From NCBI RefSeq assembly GCF_024808665.1, contig NZ_JANUBZ010000005.1, positions 248,001-312,000 on the forward strand: DNA of 64,000 nt, written 5' to 3'. Under the pieces are notes generated by a model, which was given only the letters and a program-made list of their open reading frames with translations, did not search any database and was not told the DNA's origin. Below, one piece after another: positions 26,883 to 34,998 of this stretch. Each line of letters begins with the position of its first letter. The stretch's first letter is position 1. Origin of the DNA: Mucilaginibacter empetricola (GTDB lineage Bacteria; Bacteroidota; Bacteroidia; Sphingobacteriales; Sphingobacteriaceae). Position numbers and translations under genes: made by a program.

Positions 26883-27877
26883 TATAAGCGTGTGTCTCGT
26901 TCAAATTGTTCTTTATTCTTTTCCATTAATTGCGGGTTGGTTTTAAGTACCGGCAAAGGCTTAAACTCGTAATGATTTGCACTGATAACTGAGTGGTGTG
27001 AAATTTTACGAGGGCCTTCAATTACCCAATCGCTGGTTTTCTTTTTATCAAAACGGCAGGTATTGCAAATAAATTCTTCAACCTCACCATATTTATCTTT
27101 ACGGGCAGTTACGCGCAAAACTTCTTCGCCTTTGTACCAAAGCGTAACTTTACCATTGCATTTTTCATGATCGCAATCACGGTGTGCATCAACCGGCTTG
27201 GTAAACCAAACACGATTTTTAAAGCGGAAAGTTTTATCGGTTAAAGCACCTACAGGGCACACATCAATTACGTTTCCTGAGAAATCGTTATCAACAGCAG
27301 CTTTTATGTAGGTTGATATTTCTGAATGATCGCCACGGTTTAGGATACCATGGATACGGTGATCGGTAATCTGATCGGCAGTGAAAACACAACGGTAGCA
27401 TAAAATACAACGCGTCATATGCAACTGAATCTTATCGCCAATGTCAATTTTTTCGAACGTACGGCGGTCAAATTCATAGCGTGTTTTAACAGCGCCATGT
27501 TCAAAACCAAGATTCTGCAAATCGCACTCGCCAGCCTGATCGCAGATAGGGCAATCCAGTGGGTGGTTTATTAATAAAATCTCCACTATACCTTTGCGCG
27601 CTTCAATTACTTCGGGCGATGTAATGTTTTGTACTTCCATGCCATCCATTACATTGGTACGGCATGATGCTACCAGCTTAGGCATAGGGCGGGGGTCTTT
27701 TTCAGATCCTTTGCTTACTTTAACCAGGCAGGTGCGGCATTTGCCACCGCTGCCTTCCAGCTTGGAATAATAGCACATAGCAGGCGGAACTATATCACCA
27801 CCAATTTGCCTTGCAGCATTTAAAATGGTTGTTCCTGGTTCTACGTCAACGGGTATTCCGTCTATGGTTACTTTCAT
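26882..27877 (-). CDS. nuoG: NADH-quinone oxidoreductase subunit G, short form
   Basis: A 331-residue version of the Fe-S subunit, far shorter than the roughly 900 residues of E. coli NuoG. Ligands for N1b (C35, C47, C50, C72), N5 (H105, C109, C112, C118) and N4 (C157, C160, C163, C207) are complete. After residue 225 only the start of the bis-MGD-like region remains (C235, C240, C271, C274), and the large molybdopterin-type domain is missing. The frame ends with a normal stop that overlaps nuoH, so this is a genuine short form and not a frameshift. Short NuoG is known in other Bacteroidota. Confidence 0.94.
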   Translation of the reverse strand: MKVTIDGIPVDVEPGTTILNAARQIGGDIVPPAMCYYSKLEGSGGKCRTCLVKVSKGSEKDPRPMPKLVASCRTNVMDGMEVQNITSPEVIEARKGIVEILLINHPLDCPICDQAGECDLQNLGFEHGAVKTRYEFDRRTFEKIDIGDKIQLHMTRCILCYRCVFTADQITDHRIHGILNRGDHSEISTYIKAAVDNDFSGNVIDVCPVGALTDKTFRFKNRVWFTKPVDAHRDCDHEKCNGKVTLWYKGEEVLRVTARKDKYGEVEEFICNTCRFDKKKTSDWVIEGPRKISHHSVISANHYEFKPLPVLKTNPQLMEKNKEQFERDTRL

Positions 27878-27938
27878 TAAGTTAAAATTAAAAACTCAAT
27901 ATTTAGTTCTTGCTGTTTTACAACGGCAAATGTTTTAT

Positions 27939-29303
27939 TTATGCTACAGGTTCTTCTTTTTTAGGCAGAGGATCGGCATAATGAGCCAATCCATAATTCC
28001 TTGATGTTGCTTCTGATGGATTAGTAACATGCCATTCAAATTCATCTCTGAAGTGACGAATAGCACTGGCCACCGGCCATGCTGCTGCATCCCCTAACGG
28101 ACAAATGGTATTACCTTCAATTTTTTTAGAAACATCAACCAACAAATCCATGTCGCTCATTTTACCATGTCCATGCTCTAAACGGTGCAATACTTTTTCC
28201 ATCCATCCGGTACCTTCGCGGCAAGGCGAACATTGTCCGCAGCTTTCGTGATGGTAAAAACGGGTAAAGTTCCAGGTATTACGAACAATACACTGATCTT
28301 CATCAAAAGCAATAAATCCGCCTGAACCCATCATTGTTCCGCTAACAAAACCGCCATCAGCCAATGATTCATAGCTCATTAAGCGGGGCTCATTGTTAAT
28401 GGTTTTAAGGAAAAGATTAGCAGGCAAAATTGGAACGGATGAACCACCGGCAACTACCGCTTTTAAACGTTTGCCATTGGCTATACCGCCGCAATACTCG
28501 TCAGAATATAAAAACTCCTCTACAGGAAGACCTAATTCAATTTCAAAAACACCAGGATTTTTGATGTTACCGCCGGCAGAGATTAACTTAGTACCAGTGC
28601 TACGGCCAATACCAATTTTGGTATACTCGTCACCACCTTCGTTAATAATAGGTACTACTGCGGCAATTGATTCAACATTGTTTACTACCGTAGGGCAGCC
28701 ATATAAACCTGCAATAGCAGGGAATGGTGGTTTGATGCGAGGGTTACCACGTTTACCTTCCAATGATTCTAACAATGCGGTTTCTTCGCCGCAGATATAA
28801 GCACCGCCGCCCGGTTGTACATATAGTTCCAGATCATAACCTGTACCTAATATGTTTTTCCCCAAAAAACCAGCGTTTTTTGCTTCGGCAATTGCTCTTT
28901 CCAGTATCCTGATCTGTGGCATCATTTCGCCACGAACGTAGATATACGATGTTTTGGCACCTAAAGCAAAGCTGGAAACAATCATTCCCTCAATTAATAA
29001 ATGGGGAAGATAAGTCATCAGGTAACGGTCCTTAAAAGTTCCGGGTTCTGACTCATCAGCATTACAAACCAGGTAGCGGGCAACGCCTTCTGGTTTTGCC
29101 AGAAAACTCCATTTCATCCCGGTAGGGAAGCCTGCACCACCGCGGCCACGTAATCCTGATTTCTTAACTTCTTCAACCACATCGTCGGGCGACATAGTTT
29201 TAAGCGCTTTTTCTACAGAAGCATATCCACCTTTTGAGCGGTAAACATCAAATGTATTGATGCCCGATACGTTAATATGTTCTAAAAGTAATTTACGTGC
29301 CAT
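27939..29303 (-). CDS. nuoF: NADH-quinone oxidoreductase subunit F
   Basis: A 454-residue NADH-dehydrogenase subunit binding FMN and cluster N3. The NADH/FMN region RGRGGAGFPTG is at 52-62 and YICGEETAL at 169-177; the cluster ligands are C355, C358, C361 and C401. It accepts electrons from NADH at the tip of the peripheral arm. The 60-residue membrane protein gene lies 6 bases upstream and nuoG 61 bases downstream. Confidence 0.97.
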   Translation of the reverse strand: MARKLLLEHINVSGINTFDVYRSKGGYASVEKALKTMSPDDVVEEVKKSGLRGRGGAGFPTGMKWSFLAKPEGVARYLVCNADESEPGTFKDRYLMTYLPHLLIEGMIVSSFALGAKTSYIYVRGEMMPQIRILERAIAEAKNAGFLGKNILGTGYDLELYVQPGGGAYICGEETALLESLEGKRGNPRIKPPFPAIAGLYGCPTVVNNVESIAAVVPIINEGGDEYTKIGIGRSTGTKLISAGGNIKNPGVFEIELGLPVEEFLYSDEYCGGIANGKRLKAVVAGGSSVPILPANLFLKTINNEPRLMSYESLADGGFVSGTMMGSGGFIAFDEDQCIVRNTWNFTRFYHHESCGQCSPCREGTGWMEKVLHRLEHGHGKMSDMDLLVDVSKKIEGNTICPLGDAAAWPVASAIRHFRDEFEWHVTNPSEATSRNYGLAHYADPLPKKEEPVA

Positions 29304-29309
29304 TACTGC

Positions 29310-29492
29310 TTAATATATCTTTTTAGTCAGCTTGTAATAATTAATATGTCTGATAATGCAACTGGCTAAAGCCACAACTATCAATAAGTTTAATATCAAC
29401 GGATTTTTATTGAAATCGCCATTTCCGTAATGGATAACTATCATGGTGATTACGAACAATGTATCTGTTATGATTAAACTTGTTCTGTTCAT
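29310..29492 (-). CDS. Small two-helix membrane protein within nuo operon
   Basis: A 60-residue frame with an ATG start, placed 3 bases after the nuoE stop and 6 bases before the nuoF start. Two hydrophobic segments (about 5-21 and 31-47) are joined by a short polar loop (HYGNGDFNKNP), and the C-terminus is basic (YYKLTKKIY). No known complex I subunit matches it. Its tight packing between two essential subunit genes argues that it is real and co-translated. It might be an accessory or assembly factor, which is inference only. Confidence 0.7.
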   Translation of the reverse strand: MNRTSLIITDTLFVITMIVIHYGNGDFNKNPLILNLLIVVALASCIIRHINYYKLTKKIY

Positions 29493-29495
29493 TTT

Positions 29496-30020
29496 TTAAT
29501 TATGGCCTTTTGCTTTTAATTCAGCAATCAGCGTATCAACCGAACCTGGTGTTAAATTTTCGTAAAATGTATATTCAGGGCCTATTTGTAAAACCGGGCC
29601 AAATCCGCATGCCGCAAGGCATTCAACACCGCGCCAGCTAAACAAGCCATCGGTAGTTACTTCACCTTCTTTAACACCTAGCTTTTCTTCAATATAATCC
29701 ATTATTTTTTCGGCACCTACCAAACAGCAAGGGCCGGTACGACAAACTTCAAGCACAAATTTGCCTTGCGGGCGTAAAAAGTACATGCTGTAAAAGCTGG
29801 CTACCTCATACACTTCAATATGTTGTATGTGCAGGTATTCGGCAACTTTGTCCATGGCATTTGGGCTAACCCAGCCAAATTCTGCTTGTACCAAATGGAG
29901 TATAGGTAATAAAGCCGATTTTTGTTTTCCTTGCGGATAACGGCTTACAATATCATCAAACTTACTGATCAGTGCCGGCGAAAATTCAACCGGTGCCTGG
30001 GCTTCGTCAACTCTAAGCAT
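29496..30020 (-). CDS. nuoE: NADH-quinone oxidoreductase subunit E
   Basis: A 174-residue thioredoxin-like 2Fe-2S subunit. Cluster N1a ligands are C93, C98, C134 and C138 (CRTGPC and CLAAC). The N-terminal helical part (residues 15-80) with KQKSALLPILHLVQAEFGW is typical. Its ATG overlaps the nuoD end by 8 bases. Confidence 0.97.
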   Translation of the reverse strand: MLRVDEAQAPVEFSPALISKFDDIVSRYPQGKQKSALLPILHLVQAEFGWVSPNAMDKVAEYLHIQHIEVYEVASFYSMYFLRPQGKFVLEVCRTGPCCLVGAEKIMDYIEEKLGVKEGEVTTDGLFSWRGVECLAACGFGPVLQIGPEYTFYENLTPGSVDTLIAELKAKGHN

Positions 30021-31224
30021 CTAACTCTCCGGCTATAACGTTTAAACTACTCATGTTAATAATTGCATCTGATAATAACATTCCGCGGCTCATTGGTGCA
30101 TACATCTGGTAATTGATGAAGCTTGGTCTGCGGAAATGCAAACGGTATGGCGATCTGCCGCCATCATTCACCAAATAAAAGCCTAATTCGCCATTAGCAC
30201 CTTCAACTGCGTGGTAAACCTCGGTTGTAGGAGTAGGAATTTCGCCCATCACAATTTTAAAGTGATAGATCAAAGCTTCCATGTTATTATAAACATCCTC
30301 TTTTGGAGGAAGGTAAAAATCAGGAACGTCGGCATGGAAAATATCTGAAGGTTCTTTTTCCAGTTTAACTAACGCCTGTTCAATAAGGCGTAAGCTTTGC
30401 CACATTTCTTCGTTACGTACCAAAAAGCGACTGTAAACATCGCCATTAGTACCTACCGGAACTTCAAATTCAAAATCTTCGTATGATGAATACGGCTCCA
30501 TTGCCCTCACATCATAATCAACACCTGCTGCACGTAGTAGCGGACCGCTCCAGCTGTAGCTTAATGCCTCTTCGGCAGTTACTGCGGCTACACCTTTAGT
30601 ACGGTCAACAAATATGCGGTTACGATTAAACAACGATTCAAATTCTCTTAAAGTTACCGGGAACTCTTTCAAGAACTTGCGCAGTTTGTTGAATGCAATA
30701 GTATTGAAGTTACGCTCAAAACCACCTATACGACCAATATTGGTAGTAAGGCGTGAGCCGCAAACTTCTTCGTAAATTTCATAAATGGCCTCGCGGTATT
30801 CCATCATGTAAAGGAAACCGGTGAAAGCGCCTGTATCAACGCCTAATACCCCATTACAAACTATGTGATCAGCAATACGTGCCAATTCCATCACAATTAC
30901 GCGCAGATAGTCAACACGTTTTGGGGTTTCGATGCCTAAAAGTTTTTCTACTGTCATATGCCAGCCCATATTGTTGATGGGTGATGAGCAGTAGTTTAGC
31001 CTGTCTGTCAGTGGGGTTATTTGATAAAATGGCCTGTGTTCGGCAATTTTTTCAAATGCGCGGTGAATATAACCTATAGTGGATACGCCGCTTACAATTC
31101 TTTCGCCATCTAACTGCAACACATTTTGAAATACACCGTGTGTGGCAGGGTGAGTTGGACCCAAGTTGAGGGTTGAAAGTTCGCTTTGCGGATCGTTATC
31201 TGTAAATACCGGATGGTTTTGCAT
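30013..31224 (-). CDS. nuoD: NADH-quinone oxidoreductase subunit D
   Basis: A 403-residue 49-kDa-type subunit at the quinone site. GPTHPATHGVF near residue 23, GYIHRAFEKIAEHR, and the C-terminal RLHFRRPSFINYQ stretch are diagnostic; the quinone-site His in HPATHG is present. It is separate from nuoC, not fused as in E. coli; nuoC ends 5 bases upstream of its start. Confidence 0.97.
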   Translation of the reverse strand: MQNHPVFTDNDPQSELSTLNLGPTHPATHGVFQNVLQLDGERIVSGVSTIGYIHRAFEKIAEHRPFYQITPLTDRLNYCSSPINNMGWHMTVEKLLGIETPKRVDYLRVIVMELARIADHIVCNGVLGVDTGAFTGFLYMMEYREAIYEIYEEVCGSRLTTNIGRIGGFERNFNTIAFNKLRKFLKEFPVTLREFESLFNRNRIFVDRTKGVAAVTAEEALSYSWSGPLLRAAGVDYDVRAMEPYSSYEDFEFEVPVGTNGDVYSRFLVRNEEMWQSLRLIEQALVKLEKEPSDIFHADVPDFYLPPKEDVYNNMEALIYHFKIVMGEIPTPTTEVYHAVEGANGELGFYLVNDGGRSPYRLHFRRPSFINYQMYAPMSRGMLLSDAIINMSSLNVIAGELDA

Positions 31225-31229
31225 TTCTG

Positions 31230-31733
31230 TTATCTTCCAAAAAAATAATCTTTTTTATCAACACGGTTAGGGTCTTCCAATGGAAATTCTTTTCTCATTG
31301 GATGCGCCGTCATGTCGTCAACGTTCAATATCCTGCGTAAATCGGGATGGCCGTCAAATATCACCCCAAAAAAGTCATAAGTCTCTCTTTCCATCCAGTT
31401 AGCACCGTTCCATAAAACAGTAGCTGTAGGGATGTGTACATCGCCATCGGCTAAAAAAACCTTTAAACGGATGCGGGTATTGTTTACCAGGCTATGCAAG
31501 TGATAAATAACACCAATAGCCTTTTCCTGCTCCGGATAATGTATGGCGGTAATGTCTGTTAGATAAATGAATTGAAGAGTTGGGTCGTTTTTTAAATACG
31601 TTAAAACATCAATAATATGCGCTCTGCTTGTTTCAAGGGTTAACAAGCCAAAAGGCTCGCCTATAGAATTTACCTTGTCACTAAATTGAGCGCTTATTTT
31701 GTTTAAAAGCTCTTCGTTTGCTATTTTGCCCAT
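31230..31733 (-). CDS. nuoC: NADH-quinone oxidoreductase subunit C
   Basis: A 167-residue 30-kDa-type subunit of the connecting arm. The signature region ERETYDFFGVIFDGHPDLRR and the ending PLRKEF-like stretch MRKEFPLEDPNR are present. The ATG overlaps the nuoB stop by one base (TAATG). Confidence 0.96.
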   Translation of the reverse strand: MGKIANEELLNKISAQFSDKVNSIGEPFGLLTLETSRAHIIDVLTYLKNDPTLQFIYLTDITAIHYPEQEKAIGVIYHLHSLVNNTRIRLKVFLADGDVHIPTATVLWNGANWMERETYDFFGVIFDGHPDLRRILNVDDMTAHPMRKEFPLEDPNRVDKKDYFFGR

Positions 31734-32275
31734 TATTGTATTCCGTATGAAGCTAATAATTTTTGGTACTGCGGTTCGTTTCTGCGGCGTAAGGTCTCCG
31801 TTTTAACCAACTTTTGTATGTTCATAAAGCCATCAATAATAGCTTCAGGACGTGGAGGGCATCCCGGAACATAAACGTCAACAGGTATTATTTCATCAAT
31901 ACCCTGCAACACAGAATAGGTATCAAAAATACCACCGCTTGATGCACAGGCACCCACTGCTATAACCCAGCGAGGCTCGGCCATTTGCAAATACACCTGC
32001 CTTAAAACCGGGCCCATTTTTTTTGCGATGGTGCCCATTACCATTAAAAGATCAGCCTGCCTTGGCGAGAAACTTAAACGTTCGGCACCAAACCTCGACA
32101 AATCATAATGAGATGCCATGGTTGCCATAAACTCAATACCGCAGCATGAGGTAGCAAATGGCAATGGCCACAATGAATTTGAACGTGCTATACCGATTGC
32201 TTTATCAAGCGAGGTTGCGAAAAAACCTGCTCCTTCTACACCTGCCGGGGCATCAACTAATTGAATATCACTCAT
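31733..32275 (-). CDS. nuoB: NADH-quinone oxidoreductase subunit B
   Basis: A 180-residue subunit holding the terminal cluster N2. Ligands are the tandem C44-C45 (SCCGIEFMA), C110 (GACASSGG) and C139 (VPGCPPRPEA). The C-terminus has a basic tail (LRRRNEPQYQ). Unlike the rest of the operon, it is separated from nuoA by about 305 bases that hold a palindromic repeat and a possible promoter. Confidence 0.97.
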   Translation of the reverse strand: MSDIQLVDAPAGVEGAGFFATSLDKAIGIARSNSLWPLPFATSCCGIEFMATMASHYDLSRFGAERLSFSPRQADLLMVMGTIAKKMGPVLRQVYLQMAEPRWVIAVGACASSGGIFDTYSVLQGIDEIIPVDVYVPGCPPRPEAIIDGFMNIQKLVKTETLRRRNEPQYQKLLASYGIQ

Positions 32276-32463
32276 GATTTATTTGATACAAAAACCCATC
32301 AATTTTAAGTCAAAAGTCTAAAACCTTATTTTTCTTAGCGTTATCGGTTTTAAAGACTGAGCATATTATGTTTATGCTTATAATATGACAAATTTACAAC
32401 ATTTTACTATGTAAGGGTTACACTAAGCAAAATGGTAAATATATTTAGAAACAGTCTAAACAA
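32276..32463 (-). promoter_or_regulatory. nuoA-nuoB gap: possible internal promoter
   Basis: AT-rich sequence with no open frame. On the minus strand TAAATTTG (plus-strand positions 32389-32396) matches the -7 consensus TAnnTTTG, about 113 bases before the nuoB ATG, but no TTG stands at the expected -33 distance. It may re-start transcription of nuoB-N downstream of the repeat at 32464-32587. Confidence 0.35.
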
Positions 32464-32587
32464 GGATTGAAGCCCCCTCTAAATCTCCCCCGGTTGGGGA
32501 GACTTTATTTGCATATTAAAAGCGTCCTTTTAAAGGATACTTTCAAAGTCCTTCCGCCAATTGGCGGAAAGGGTTGGGGCTTAATCC
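32464..32587. repeat. Palindromic repeat with inverted ends after nuoA
   Basis: About 124 bases with near-identical inverted ends, GGATTGAAGCCCC on the left and GGATTAAGCCCC (minus strand) on the right. Inside are CTCCCC/GGGGAG at 32485-32501, a TCCTT-TTA-AAGGA stem and a perfect 18-bp palindrome TTCCGCCAATTGGCGGAA at 32552-32569. The right end overlaps the last codons and the stop of nuoA. It has the look of a non-coding mobile or REP-type element; no transposase is encoded. Confidence 0.7.
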
Positions 32588-32952
32588 CAGTCTAAAGCGC
32601 CTTTTTTAATTACGTAAACAAAGCCCAATAAAAGCGTTCCCATAAAGATAAACATCTCAATCATGCCCTGGCTGCCCAAATCGCGGAAATTTACCGCCCA
32701 TGGGTACATAAAAATAACTTCCACATCAAATAGCACAAATAGTATAGCTACCAGGAAGTATTTGATTGAAATAGGCGTGCGGGCATTACCAACAACCTCA
32801 ATACCCGATTCAAACGGGGTTAACTTATCTTCGGTTACTCTTTTAGGACCAATTTTGTGTGTTACAAACATAGTGGTAACCACAAAACCTAAAGCCACTA
32901 TCATTTGGAATATGATGGGCAGATAATTAATGGGTAAACTTTGTACTTCCAT
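32581..32952 (-). CDS. nuoA: NADH-quinone oxidoreductase subunit A
   Basis: About 123 residues with three membrane helices; KLTPFESGIE (about 41-50) and the conserved FLVAILFVLFDVEVIFMYPWA segment are diagnostic. The ATG at 32952 (MEVQSLPINY) is preferred to an in-frame TTG at 32967, because the upstream codons are also a match to a promoter box. It is the first gene of the nuo operon, though a repeat and a 305-base gap separate it from nuoB. The last codons and stop lie in the inverted end of that repeat. Confidence 0.95.
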   Translation of the reverse strand: MEVQSLPINYLPIIFQMIVALGFVVTTMFVTHKIGPKRVTEDKLTPFESGIEVVGNARTPISIKYFLVAILFVLFDVEVIFMYPWAVNFRDLGSQGMIEMFIFMGTLLLGFVYVIKKGALDWD

Positions 32953-32956
32953 AGTG

Positions 32957-32964
32957 CAAATATA
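32957..32964 (-). promoter_or_regulatory. TAnnTTTG -7 box before nuoA
   Basis: The minus strand reads TATATTTG, ending 4 bases before the ATG at 32952. The full -7 match so close to the start would give a leaderless nuoA mRNA. No -33 TTG is clear, since the upstream bases are part of the TPR gene's terminator. Confidence 0.4.
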
Positions 32965-32983
32965 CAAATGGAACTATAATAAA

Positions 32984-33011
32984 AAAGCCTTCTGATAAAT
33001 CAGAAGGCTTT
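32984..33011 (-). terminator. Terminator of the TPR gene
   Basis: Perfect 12-bp arms (AAAGCCTTCTGA and its complement) with a 4-base loop, followed on the minus strand by a T run. It lies 22 bases after the stop of the TPR gene and ahead of nuoA. Confidence 0.85.
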
Positions 33012-33032
33012 CCTTTTGTTTTTTAATTTATA

Positions 33033-34766
33033 TTATTTGCCCTTGCCGCCACCTTTTTTTGCAAAGTAGTAAACTACCTGCGGATTAGTAGGGTCCAATT
33101 CTTTGGCCTTGGTATACAGATCAAGCGCTTTAGCTTCATCTTTATCTTTATATTCGGCATAGTTACCTAGGTATACATATGCAGCTGCCAGATAACCTTT
33201 GGTTTTATCATCAGGTGCGCCTTTTGCAGTTACCACCTGAATGTATTGTTCATATAAAGGTTTTGCTAAACCTTTAATGTTATTTCTGTCGCCTTCTTCA
33301 AAATCCTTCACATTTGCATGAAAGTAAATGATTTGTCCATTTGGAGTAGGCAATTTACGTTCAACATAAGTAAACGCTGAATCGGCTTTGGCTAATAAGG
33401 TCGAATCAGGTTTTATAGTCTTAATTGTTTGAGCCTTAATTAATTGATCTTTGTAAGCCTGGTAGTAACTGAAGCCCTCGTAAAAGTGATCAGTTAATTT
33501 AGCCTGAGATGATCTTTGTGCATAGGTATGATAAGCGTCCCCTGCGTCGATATATTTGCTCGAAGCATATAGTGATTTAGCAATTTCACCATAAATATCA
33601 ACTTGTGAGGTATCTAAAGTTAAGGCCTTGCGCAAATCGCGTATACCTAATGAATCTTGTTTTAAAGCAATTTCCGTACGACCCAAATACAAGTAATCAT
33701 TCGGGATTAAACGTTTTGGATCAGCTGTTGAAGTCCATTTGTTTAATGCAGTTAATGCTGATTGATAATCTTTGTTTTCGTAAGCAGCGTAACCTAAATA
33801 ACGGTAAACTCTTAAATTACTGTTTGCTGAAGCGCTAAGATCAGTAGCTACTTTTTGTAAAGTAACATAATCTTTTGTACGGATCAGGAAGTCAGCATAA
33901 CGCATTTGTGTTTCAACAGAGTAATCAGTCAGGCTAATGTATTTCTTGTAATTTTCAACTGCTGCTTTTGTTTTTACATCATAAGTAGCTGCATCTTTTG
34001 AAGCTTCGCGGATGTTAGTTTCTGCCAATTCGCGGTAAGCCGGTCCATAATTTGGATCGATAGCCAGTGCAGCCTGAAATTGTTTTTCAGAATCTTCAAA
34101 GTTATCAGCATATCTCCACAAAACGCCGGTTGAAACATTTGCCGAAGGCAATTTAGGATCAATAGCTAAAGCGGCAGAGTAAGCAGTATATGCATCATTG
34201 CTTTTTAGTTGTGAGCGGTAAGCATCACCCAAAGCAACTAATAATACAGCATCTTTAGGGTTAACCACTTTGCCTTTGTTTAATATGGCAATGGCAGCGT
34301 CTGCATCAGCAGGTGCAACTGCAGATCCGGTTGCATTTACAGCGTTACCGCTAACAGGCAATAAATAGCTAAGACCAGCATACAAGTAAGGTGTGCTGCT
34401 TTTACCTGCAAGTGTAGTAGCCGTGGTAAAATCAGTTGCTGCTGTGTTTGCATCTTTTTCAACATGCGCGACAGCGCCTAAGCCAACATTGTTTAATGCC
34501 GATTTAGGGTTTACCGCAATACCTTTGTTGAAAGTGGCTTTTGCCGAGTCAACATAATCTTGTTTCAGATATACCCAGCCCAGGTAAAAATAGTTCTCAT
34601 CCTTATCTGCCTGCGTGGTAGTAAGGTTTTTCAGCATCGATTTGGCTTTCTGATATTGCTCGGCATCGATTGCCTTTTTTGCATCAGCTAAACTTTGTGC
34701 AAAAACTGATGAACCTACAAATACCAATCCCAACCCTGCGATGGCTACTTTATTGATCATTTTCAT
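33033..34766 (-). CDS. Secreted tetratricopeptide-repeat protein
   Basis: A 577-residue protein with a signal peptide (about 1-24, ending VFAQ) followed by about ten TPR-like units, for example NYFYLGWVYLKQDYVDSAKATFNKGIAVNP and PQVVYYFAKK near the end. It is likely periplasmic and serves as a protein-binding scaffold. It is the last gene of the TonB/PstS-like string and ends in a strong terminator, but a 232-base gap separates it from the PstS-like gene, so it may have its own promoter. The partner is unknown. Confidence 0.9.
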   Translation of the reverse strand: MKMINKVAIAGLGLVFVGSSVFAQSLADAKKAIDAEQYQKAKSMLKNLTTTQADKDENYFYLGWVYLKQDYVDSAKATFNKGIAVNPKSALNNVGLGAVAHVEKDANTAATDFTTATTLAGKSSTPYLYAGLSYLLPVSGNAVNATGSAVAPADADAAIAILNKGKVVNPKDAVLLVALGDAYRSQLKSNDAYTAYSAALAIDPKLPSANVSTGVLWRYADNFEDSEKQFQAALAIDPNYGPAYRELAETNIREASKDAATYDVKTKAAVENYKKYISLTDYSVETQMRYADFLIRTKDYVTLQKVATDLSASANSNLRVYRYLGYAAYENKDYQSALTALNKWTSTADPKRLIPNDYLYLGRTEIALKQDSLGIRDLRKALTLDTSQVDIYGEIAKSLYASSKYIDAGDAYHTYAQRSSQAKLTDHFYEGFSYYQAYKDQLIKAQTIKTIKPDSTLLAKADSAFTYVERKLPTPNGQIIYFHANVKDFEEGDRNNIKGLAKPLYEQYIQVVTAKGAPDDKTKGYLAAAYVYLGNYAEYKDKDEAKALDLYTKAKELDPTNPQVVYYFAKKGGGKGK

Positions 34767-34954
34767 CGTTAATAAATCTTTCGTTTTTAGTTAATTTTTA
34801 GCCGCACCCGCAAGTACCGCGTCGTTTGTTAGTTTTTTAGTTCGATAATTATACTGAGTAGTGCTAACTGTTTTAAATTCATTCTGTTTTATTGCAGTTT
34901 GATTTACAGTATTTTCAGTTTGCAATGATATAATTTTTTGACTGTATTTTTCAA

Positions 34955-34987
34955 TACAAGTTTAAACTTTAATGTACAAGTTTAAAC
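34955..34987. repeat. Tandem 13-bp direct repeat TACAAGTTTAAAC
   Basis: TACAAGTTTAAAC occurs at 34955-34967 and again at 34975-34987, a 20-base period. Each copy contains the palindrome GTTTAAAC. The pair lies in the gap between the PstS-like gene (stop 34999) and the TPR gene (start 34766), upstream of the latter. It may be a regulator site or a local duplication. Confidence 0.5.
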
Positions 34988-34998
34988 AATATACCTGA

